Assembly: GCA_947442095.1 (NCBI GenBank)
Contig: CANEVG010000012.1
Location: forward strand, 1-21,219
Length of the DNA stretch: 21,219 nucleotides
Origin: Sphingomonadaceae bacterium
GTDB taxonomy: Bacteria > Pseudomonadota > Alphaproteobacteria > Sphingomonadales > Sphingomonadaceae
Reading direction: 5' to 3'
The notes beneath the pieces are model-generated. The model did not search any database and had not been told where the DNA came from. It saw only the letters and a list, made by a program, of their open reading frames with translations. Position numbers and translations under genes: made by a program. Below, piece by piece: positions 15,088-21,219 of this stretch (positions are counted from its first letter, which is position 1; the number at the start of each line of letters is the position of its first letter).

Positions 15088-15120
15088 CCCTCTACCTTTC
15101 AGGGGCAAGGGTCGGGAGGG
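15088..15120 (-). terminator. Imperfect hairpin after the M1 aminopeptidase gene
   Basis: On the minus strand, just after the stop of the aminopeptidase, CCCTC (outer) and CCTT (inner) can pair with GAGGG and AAGG around an 8-base loop, with an internal mismatch. No T-run follows, so this is a weak terminator candidate. It sits in the 49-base gap between two convergent genes and could serve either strand. Confidence 0.28.
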
Positions 15121-15126
15121 GGGAAA

Positions 15127-17784
15127 TTACTTCAGCTTGGCAACCGCCGCCGTCAGCTCCGCCCCGCGCGCATCCTTGAGCTTGCCGCACGAGCGCACGC
15201 GCTCGATCGTCCGCTCCAGTTCCAGCGCGCCGGACTTGCCGGCGAACTTGGCGCGCAGGCCGTCGAAATCGTCCGCAATTGCCACCGAGCAGAAGTTGCC
15301 GAGGATCTGCGGCAGCCGCGCGCCGAAGAAGATGCCTGCGCTGCCGCCGAGCAGCTGGTCGAGGTGCGCCTTCATCCAAGTGTAGCCCCAGTCGCGCGTT
15401 TCGGCGGTATAGACCACCCCGCGCACGAAATTGAGCTGTTCGGACTGGCGCAGGCGCGTGTCCTTGAAATCGTCGAGCAGCCACTTGGCCGTCGGCAGAT
15501 CGCCGCTGCTGCTGATCGCGCCAAGCGCGGTCGGGCGGAACACCGGGTCTTCTGAGGCCAGCGCCTTGTCCATCAGCGTCTTGGCGCCTTCAAGTTTGTG
15601 CGCTGCGAGCCAGGCATCGAACGCCGCGCCGAAGAAGGCGGGATCGAGCGCCCCTGCATCACCGCCGAGATAGGCATCGACGGCGCTTGCCAGCTTCCCA
15701 CGCAGCGCCGCATCTTGCGCTGTGCCCGCCACGAGCCCGACGAGCAGCGTGCGCTTCTGCTGGTTCTCGGCCGTATCGGCGGTGTGTGCCCCAGCGCGCG
15801 GATCAAAGCCGATGGCCTTGAGTTGCCGGGCATAGAGCCCGTCGACAAACTTGCGGAAATGGGGCTTGGCGCTTTCCGCGATCACGCCGCGCTGCGCCAT
15901 CGCTTCGAGCAAGGCGGTGGCATCGCCGCTGGCGTAGCTGTCAGGATTGGCGGCGAGCGCACGTGCGCCGGCGATCACCTGATCCGCGCTGGCGCGGCCT
16001 GCGTAGAAGCTGGCGTTGAGGCTGTCCATCACAGCCAGCGCTTCGCTTGCGCTCATGGTCGGGGTCGCTGCGATCAGCGCGTCCCATTCCTTTGCGTGCA
16101 GTTCGAAGCGGTAGTAGCCGGTGCCGCCAGCGTTGGGCATGATCGGTCCCGCGCTCTTGATCGTCACCGTGGCGGATGGGTCGGTCAGCAGCGTGCACTG
16201 GCGCAGATCGCCCTGGCGCAGACACAGCGGAATGCCCCACCTGGTTGCCGCGCCTTTCATGCCAAGGCGCAGATAGCGGCTCTGCGTCACCTTCCAGCTG
16301 TTCGTCCCGGCACGCGCGAGCGTCACCAACGGCACGCCCTGCTGATCGGTGAAGCTCTGCATCGCGGGCAGGATGCGCGGATCGCCTGCAGCTTCGGCCA
16401 TGGCCTTGAAGAATTCGGCGCTGGTGGCGTTGCCATACTTGTGCGCCGCCATGTAGCCGCGCACGCCGTCCCGGAACTTGGTGTCGCCCATGAACGCTGC
16501 GATCATGGCGACGACATGGCCGCCCTTGCCATAAGTGATCGTGTCGAAGGCGGCGTCGATCTGCGCGTTCTTCTCGATCGGCTGGTGGATCGGCCGGCCC
16601 GCGACAAGCGCATCAGTACCCATCGCGCCAAAACCTTCAGCCAGCGCACCCGCGCCGATGTTGAGATCGGGGCGCCACTCGTTGCCGATGCGATAGCCCA
16701 TCCAATTGGCGAAGCTTTCGTTGAGCCAGATGTCGTCCCACCATGCCGGGGTGACGAGATCGCCAAACCACTGGTGCGCCAGTTCATGGCTCACGATCAT
16801 GCCGAAATTGCGCTTCTGCTCGGTCGACGCCTGATCGTCCATGACGAGGATGCCGTCGTTGTAGAGGTCCGCGCCCGCGTTCTCCATCGCGCCAGGCAGG
16901 ATCGGCGTCGTGATCTGGTCAAGCTTGGGATAAGGGAAGCTCTGGCCGAAATAGGCCTCCAGATTCTGTACGATGCCCTTGGTGCCTTCCAGCGCAAAGC
17001 CCAGCTTGCCGGCGTTCTGCTTGGTCGAAACCACGCGGATTGGCAGCGGGGTGCTGCGCTGCGGTGTGGCCGGCACAGTGCCTTCCACGGTCACGAACGG
17101 GCCGACCATCATCGCCAGGAGATAGGTCGGAAGCGGCAGAGTCGGCGCGAAAGTGTGCACGGTCATGCCGTTAGCCGTCACGGTCGATGTTTCGGGCGCG
17201 TTGCTCACCGCCTTCAGGCCCTCGGGCGTGCGAAGGGTCACGGTCCACGGGGTCTTGAAGCCCGGCTCGTCGAACGAAGGAAACGCGGCGCGCGCATCTA
17301 TCGATTCGAATTGGGTCCAGCTGTACCAGTCCTCGCCCACTTTCACCCGGAACATGCCGGCGGGGCCATCACCGAACGGCGCGTCAAAATCGAACACAAA
17401 GGTCGTCTTGCCAGCAGGCAAGGCTGCATCGAACGTGATCAGCGCAACGCCGGTCGGATCGACCTGCCGGAACGAGCCCGCTACCGGCTTGCCATCGACC
17501 ATGGCGGTGACCCGCGCCACGTTCAGATCGCGGCCGTGGACCCATACGAAACGTCCGGCCTGTTTCACCTCGGCCTCGATCTCGACATGCCCGCTGAACC
17601 GCTCCTTCGCCGGGTTGACCGTCAGATCAAGCCGGTAGGCCTGCGGCACAACCGCGCCGCTCAGCTTGCCCGCGGGCATTGCACCGGCCTCTGCAGGGAT
17701 AGCGGGCGCGGCCTGCTGGGCAAGAGCAGGGGAGGTGAGCAGGATGCCAGCGAGCATGGTCGCGGCGAGCAGGATCGAACGCAT
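15127..17784 (-). CDS. Exported M1 family zinc metallo-aminopeptidase
   Basis: The 885-residue protein begins with a clear Sec signal, MRSILLAATMLAGILLTSPA followed by LAQQ, so it acts in the periplasm or outside. After an N-terminal beta domain comes the substrate-anchoring GAMENAG motif, then the zinc site HELAH at residues 333-337 and the third ligand Glu356 in IWLNESFANW, the standard HExxH-18-E spacing. A long helical ERAP1-like C-terminal domain follows. It removes N-terminal residues from peptides. ATG 17784 was chosen because it starts the signal peptide and has AAAGG upstream on the minus strand; the frame stays open to 18003 but that part is not protein-like. The gene lies downstream of and co-directional with the HerA-like gene, after a 115-base gap containing a GCGGC/GCCGC hairpin at 17819-17834. 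Confidence 0.95.
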   Translation of the reverse strand: MRSILLAATMLAGILLTSPALAQQAAPAIPAEAGAMPAGKLSGAVVPQAYRLDLTVNPAKERFSGHVEIEAEVKQAGRFVWVHGRDLNVARVTAMVDGKPVAGSFRQVDPTGVALITFDAALPAGKTTFVFDFDAPFGDGPAGMFRVKVGEDWYSWTQFESIDARAAFPSFDEPGFKTPWTVTLRTPEGLKAVSNAPETSTVTANGMTVHTFAPTLPLPTYLLAMMVGPFVTVEGTVPATPQRSTPLPIRVVSTKQNAGKLGFALEGTKGIVQNLEAYFGQSFPYPKLDQITTPILPGAMENAGADLYNDGILVMDDQASTEQKRNFGMIVSHELAHQWFGDLVTPAWWDDIWLNESFANWMGYRIGNEWRPDLNIGAGALAEGFGAMGTDALVAGRPIHQPIEKNAQIDAAFDTITYGKGGHVVAMIAAFMGDTKFRDGVRGYMAAHKYGNATSAEFFKAMAEAAGDPRILPAMQSFTDQQGVPLVTLARAGTNSWKVTQSRYLRLGMKGAATRWGIPLCLRQGDLRQCTLLTDPSATVTIKSAGPIMPNAGGTGYYRFELHAKEWDALIAATPTMSASEALAVMDSLNASFYAGRASADQVIAGARALAANPDSYASGDATALLEAMAQRGVIAESAKPHFRKFVDGLYARQLKAIGFDPRAGAHTADTAENQQKRTLLVGLVAGTAQDAALRGKLASAVDAYLGGDAGALDPAFFGAAFDAWLAAHKLEGAKTLMDKALASEDPVFRPTALGAISSSGDLPTAKWLLDDFKDTRLRQSEQLNFVRGVVYTAETRDWGYTWMKAHLDQLLGGSAGIFFGARLPQILGNFCSVAIADDFDGLRAKFAGKSGALELERTIERVRSCGKLKDARGAELTAAVAKLK

Positions 17785-17899
17785 GGAAACCTTTCCGGTA
17801 CATATCTGAGTGATGGATGCGGCGTGCCTGCCGCGATCCTGTTTCATTCGCAGCCATATTCGACGGATAGCACAGGGCGTTCGTCGAACCGCTGCAACC

Positions 17900-19474
17900 T
17901 CAGCGCAGCAGCCCGCCGAGAAGCCCACGTGCAAACCGGCCAAACGCCGCGCCGCCGATCTGCGTCGCAATCGTGCCGACAATCGCGCTTGCACCCGATT
18001 CAAGCGGCGATGCGCGCGATTTCTTGCCGGTAATCTGCGCCGCGATCACGGACCCTGCCGAAGCTGCAATCGCGCCCACTGCGGCCTTGCCCGCCTTGCC
18101 CCACATCGAAGGCGTCTGCCGCGCGGCGGCACGCTGGGCTTCCTCGCCTTCGGTTTCCACTTGCGCCGCTGCTGCTGCGGCATCGGCAGACTTCTGCGCC
18201 AGCACTTCGGACGCGGATTCGCGGTTCACCGCCGCCTCGTACTTGCCGTCAAATGGGCTGATCGACTGGATGATCGCGCGCTCCTTCGCATCCAGCGGTC
18301 CCAGCCGCGAACGCGGCGGCGCAACTAGCGTGCGCTGCACGATCCCCGGCGCGCCATCGGCGTCGAGCGTGGAAACAAGCGCCTCACCCACCTTGAGCTC
18401 GGTGATCACGGTCTCCACATCGAGATCTGGATTGATGCGGAAGGTCTCCGCCGCCGCCCGAATCGCCTTTTGGTCACGCGGGGTGAAGGCGCGCAGCGCG
18501 TGCTGTACGCGGTTGCCCAACTGGCCCGCGATCTTCTCCGGAATGTCGATGGGGTTCTGCGAGATGAAGTACACGCCCACGCCCTTCGAGCGGATCAGGC
18601 GCACGACCTGCTCCACCTTGTCGAAAAGCGCCGAGGGCGCGTCTTCGAACAGCAGGTGGGCCTCGTCGAAGAAGAACACCAGCTTGGGCTTCTCCGCATC
18701 GCCGACCTCGGGCAGTGCCTCGAACAGTTCGCTCAGCAGCCACAGCAGGAAGGTGGCATAGAGCTTGGGGCTCTGCATCAACTTCTCGGCGCTTAGCACA
18801 TTGACCATGCCGCGGCCCTGATCGTCGATCTTGATGAAGTCGTTGATCTCGAACGCCGGTTCGCCGAAAAACTTGTCCGCCCCCTGACTTTCGAACGCGA
18901 GCAGCTGGCGCTGGATCGTGCCGACGCTGGCCTTGGAGATATTGCCGTACTTGCCGGCAAGCTGGCTGGCGTTTTCGGCGCAGGCCATCAGCGTGGATTG
19001 CAGGTCGGGCAGGTCGAGCAGAAGCAGGCCGTTGTCGTCGGCAAAGCGGAACGCGATATTGAGCACGCCCTCTTGCGTATCATTCAGACCCAGCAGCCGC
19101 GCCAGCAGCAGCGGGCCCATTTCGGAGATTGTCGTGCGAATGGGGTGTCCCGCCTCGCCATAAAGGTCCCAGAACACCACCGGATTATCGGCATAGACGA
19201 ACGGGTCGATGCCCAGCTCCTTAGCCCGCGATTCGATGCGGGCGGCATGCTTGAACGACGGACTGCCCGGCATGGCGATGCCCGCAAGATCGCCCTTCAC
19301 ATCGGCCAGAAACACCGGCACGCCGCGCGCGGAGAACTGTTCGGCCATGCCTTGAAGGGTCACCGTCTTGCCGGTGCCTGTAGCCCCTGCCACCAATCCG
19401 TGCCGGTTTGCGCGGTCCAGCCGCAGCACCTGGCGTTCGCCGGTTGCGCCAAGGCCAATGTATATATCGTCCAT
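17900..19474 (-). CDS. HerA/YjgR-like ATPase (DUF853 family)
   Basis: This 524-residue cytoplasmic P-loop protein belongs to the FtsK/HerA superfamily. MDDIYIGLGATGERQVLRLD is followed by ANRHGLVAGATGTGKTVTLQ, with Walker A GATGTGKT at residues 30-37. The stretch VPVFLADVKGDLAGIAMPG is very typical of E. coli YjgR and relatives. Walker B is KLVFFFDEAHLLFED (Asp270-Glu271), and VGVYFISQNPIDIPEKIAGQ is the sensor segment. The last ~110 residues are an Ala-rich, probably coiled segment (ADAAAAAAQVETEGEEAQ) and a Gly/Ala-rich tail. The biological role of this family is not established; DNA or nucleoid transactions are likely from the superfamily. ATG 19474 is preceded by GGGAAAG; the open frame to 20626 lies opposite pabB. 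Divergent from pabBC. Confidence 0.92.
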   Translation of the reverse strand: MDDIYIGLGATGERQVLRLDRANRHGLVAGATGTGKTVTLQGMAEQFSARGVPVFLADVKGDLAGIAMPGSPSFKHAARIESRAKELGIDPFVYADNPVVFWDLYGEAGHPIRTTISEMGPLLLARLLGLNDTQEGVLNIAFRFADDNGLLLLDLPDLQSTLMACAENASQLAGKYGNISKASVGTIQRQLLAFESQGADKFFGEPAFEINDFIKIDDQGRGMVNVLSAEKLMQSPKLYATFLLWLLSELFEALPEVGDAEKPKLVFFFDEAHLLFEDAPSALFDKVEQVVRLIRSKGVGVYFISQNPIDIPEKIAGQLGNRVQHALRAFTPRDQKAIRAAAETFRINPDLDVETVITELKVGEALVSTLDADGAPGIVQRTLVAPPRSRLGPLDAKERAIIQSISPFDGKYEAAVNRESASEVLAQKSADAAAAAAQVETEGEEAQRAAARQTPSMWGKAGKAAVGAIAASAGSVIAAQITGKKSRASPLESGASAIVGTIATQIGGAAFGRFARGLLGGLLR

Positions 19475-19606
19475 GTGCAGTCTTTCCCGTCGCCGTTTCC
19501 GGCTGGATACCATGGTTCTATTCCCCCGGATTGAAACCGGAGGGAAGCGGTTTTTGCTCCGCATTTTGCATATGCAGCAGGGTGCCGCTAAAGGCCGCGC
19601 ACAGGC
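19475..19606. promoter_or_regulatory. Divergent herA-like/pabBC intergenic region with hairpin and palindrome
   Basis: This 132-base gap is the only space for both promoters. A compact inverted repeat lies at 19523-19544 (CC then CCGG, loop ATTGAAA, CCGG then A and GG, with one mismatch). A GCGG/CCGC pair follows at about 19547-19562, and a perfect 10-bp palindrome TGCATATGCA lies at 19567-19576. No -35/-10 pair is placed with confidence. The pabBC ribosome site is weak (ACAGG). Confidence 0.35.
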
Positions 19607-21219
19607 ATGAACCCCGATCCTTTCATTCTTCTCGACGACGCTCGGCAGCAGGGCGCAGGCCCGGCGCGGCTCTATACCGCGCCGCAGGAGATAGCTGTCG
19701 CGCGCCGACCGGAAGAGGTGGAGTGTGCGCTTGCCCGCATCGGCAGCGCACCGGGCCACTGGGCGGGCTTGATCGCCTATGAGGCAGGGCTCGCGCTGGA
19801 ACCGCGCCTTGCTGCGCGCCTGCCCGCGAGGACGGGGGCCGCAGGTCCGCTGGTGTGGTTTGCGCGCTTTGATGCGATGCGGGAAATGACCGGCGAGGAA
19901 GCCGAGCGCTGGCTCGATGGAGCCATCACCGGCACAGGCCGTCTCGGCCCGCTCGATCCGCATGTCTCGATCGGCGGCTATGCACAAGGGTTTGAGGCGC
20001 TGAAGGCCGCGATCGGCGCGGGCGATATCTATCAGGCGAACTACACCTTCCAGACCGGCGGTTCCTGGTCCGGCGATCCGCTGGCGATCTACCGCGCTAT
20101 CCGGCGCGATGCCCGCGCTGGCTATAGCGCCGTGGTGTGGGACGGGGCGCACTGGCACCTCTCGGTCTCGCCCGAGCTGTTCTTCACGCTGGAACAGGGC
20201 CGCGCCGAAGTTCGCCCGATGAAGGGCACCGCGCCGCGCGGGCGTACTCCTGCTGAAGATGCGCGGTTCAAGGCGCAGCTTGAAACAAGCGTGAAAGACC
20301 TCGCCGAGAACCTCATGATCGTTGATCTGATGCGCAACGATCTGGCGCGCGTGGCGGAGCCGGGGAGCGTCCGCGTGGCGCAGCCGTTTGCGGTGGAGAC
20401 CTATCCCACGGTCCACCAGATGGTTACAACGGTGCATGCCCGGCTGCGCCCCGGCACCCATGCGCGCGATCTGGTCTGTGCGCTCTTTCCCTGCGGCTCG
20501 ATCACCGGTGCGCCCAAGATCCGTGCGATGGAGTTGATCGACGAAACCGAACGCGATGCGCGCGGGCTCTATTGCGGCGCGATCGGGCGGATCGATGTGG
20601 CGGTGGGTCAAGCCTCCGACAGCCAAGGCTCTGGCGAGGCCGCCTTCAATGTGGCAATCCGCACGGTGCGGCTTGCGCCCGATTATCCAGGTGCAGGGCG
20701 CGGACGCGCCACCATGGGGGCTGGATCGGCGGTGGTGGCCGATTCCGAAGTGATGGACGAATGGCGCGAATGCCTGGTGAAAGGAAGTTTCTTGCGCCTG
20801 AATGCCAGCAGCGCCGATCTGATCGAGACGATGGCGTTCGATCCGGTGCAGGGCATCGCGCTGCTAGAATTGCATCTGGAGCGCATGAAGGGGAGCGCGG
20901 CGGAATTGGGTTTTGCGTTCGATCGCCACGCGCTGCGCAATGCCATCCATGCGCTGTGCTTCGATCTGGATGCGCCCGCCCGCGTGCGGCTGGTGGCCTC
21001 GCGCAGCGGCGCGCATGCGCTCGACGCCTCTCCGCTGCCCGATGCGCTGCCTCAACCGGCGATCTGCGCAGTCCTGCCGCTCCCGGTGGCGGAAGGCGAT
21101 TGGCGTCTGCGCCACAAGACCAGCGACCGGCATTTCTATGAAGATGCACTCAGCGCCGCACGCGGAGCCGGCGCGCATGAGGCGCTGTTCCTGCGCGACG
21201 ATGGCCTCCTCACCGAAGG
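19607..21219 (+). CDS. pabB: Fused aminodeoxychorismate synthase component I / aminodeoxychorismate lyase (PabB-PabC), 3' end outside window
   Basis: From ATG 19607 the frame stays open for 537 codons to the window edge. Residues ~1-390 are a chorismate-binding PabB domain: GDIYQANYTF, the ADC-synthase-specific RPMKGTAPRG with Lys206, LAENLMIVDLMRNDLARV, and PCGSITGAPKIRAMELID. After a short joint, from about FDPVQGIALLELHLERMKGS, comes a class IV aminotransferase fold as in PabC, with RHKTSDRHFY at about 502-511; Lys504 is the probable PLP lysine. Together the two activities turn chorismate (with ammonia from PabA glutaminase) into p-aminobenzoate for folate. The fusion is known in several bacteria. 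The C-terminal end with the cofactor phosphate site is not visible. Divergent from the HerA-like gene. Confidence 0.94.
   Translation, partial: MNPDPFILLDDARQQGAGPARLYTAPQEIAVARRPEEVECALARIGSAPGHWAGLIAYEAGLALEPRLAARLPARTGAAGPLVWFARFDAMREMTGEEAERWLDGAITGTGRLGPLDPHVSIGGYAQGFEALKAAIGAGDIYQANYTFQTGGSWSGDPLAIYRAIRRDARAGYSAVVWDGAHWHLSVSPELFFTLEQGRAEVRPMKGTAPRGRTPAEDARFKAQLETSVKDLAENLMIVDLMRNDLARVAEPGSVRVAQPFAVETYPTVHQMVTTVHARLRPGTHARDLVCALFPCGSITGAPKIRAMELIDETERDARGLYCGAIGRIDVAVGQASDSQGSGEAAFNVAIRTVRLAPDYPGAGRGRATMGAGSAVVADSEVMDEWRECLVKGSFLRLNASSADLIETMAFDPVQGIALLELHLERMKGSAAELGFAFDRHALRNAIHALCFDLDAPARVRLVASRSGAHALDASPLPDALPQPAICAVLPLPVAEGDWRLRHKTSDRHFYEDALSAARGAGAHEALFLRDDGLLTE

Noticed and set aside
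17785..18003. N-terminal extension of the M1 aminopeptidase frame
   Set aside because: A signal peptide begins at 17784 with a ribosome site; the extension is Arg-rich and overlaps the end of the HerA-like gene.
15598..18033. Plus-strand open frame (811 codons) opposite the M1 aminopeptidase
   Set aside because: Shadow frame without motifs; the minus strand encodes signal peptide, GAMEN and HExxH-18-E.
19475..20626. N-terminal extension of the HerA-like frame opposite pabB
   Set aside because: The open frame extends by chance; family proteins begin near MDDIYIG at 19474, which has a ribosome site, and the extension lies antisense to pabB motifs.

Overview
The window looks like an ordinary chromosomal stretch from a GC-rich alphaproteobacterium, most likely a sphingomonad (Novosphingobium/Sphingopyxis/Erythrobacter type). 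That placement is an inference. It rests on the GC-rich third-position codon use, the neighbourhood of a YggS protein, a TenI-like protein and FtsK, and the character of the proteins (exported M1 aminopeptidase, EF-hand protein with a sensor pair, fused PabB-PabC). No phage, integrase, IS element, CRISPR array, tRNA or rRNA was seen.

Layout. 1-194 (-): start of a YggS/PLPBP gene, cut by the window edge. 217-738 (+): short TenI/ThiE-like protein. 837-3236 (+): DNA translocase FtsK. 3398-3835 (+): small unrecognised CxxC protein, converging on and overlapping an Lrp/AsnC regulator (3786-4259, -). 4394-5509 (+): alanine dehydrogenase, divergent from the Lrp gene and probably its target. 5617-7222 (+): a broken 7TM sensor diguanylate cyclase, readable only by changing frame three times. 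7234-7635 (-) and 7632-9707 (-): a hotdog thioesterase translationally coupled behind oligopeptidase B. 9772-11577 (+): Xaa-Pro aminopeptidase. 11634-12005 (+): a VOC-family (glyoxalase fold) gene interrupted at codon 4 by an amber codon. 12219-15077 (+): a three-gene operon of exported EF-hand protein, OmpR-type response regulator and histidine kinase, whose reading frames overlap by 4 and 8 bases. 15127-17784 (-): exported M1 zinc aminopeptidase. 17900-19474 (-): HerA/YjgR-type ATPase. 19607 to the right edge (+): PabB-PabC fusion for p-aminobenzoate synthesis, incomplete at its 3' end.

How the genes work together. The Lrp/ald pair is a classic amino-acid-responsive module. Three peptidases (oligopeptidase B, aminopeptidase P, exported M1 aminopeptidase) lie within 8.2 kb and together could break down proline-containing and basic peptides. 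The thiE-like and pabBC genes touch cofactor metabolism. The most interesting unit is the EF-hand/response regulator/kinase operon, which suggests a periplasmic Ca2+ (or other metal) binding protein tied to a two-component system. Its upstream region carries a 10-bp direct repeat with the spacing expected of an OmpR-family operator.

The main oddities are the two decaying genes (diguanylate cyclase and VOC protein) among intact neighbours, a 9-bp tandem repeat inside the expected signal peptide of the cyclase remnant, and an alphaproteobacterial SOS-box-like sequence just upstream of the amber-interrupted VOC gene. I do not see a clear novel defence or mobile system here. Everything is read by eye; no database searches were run.
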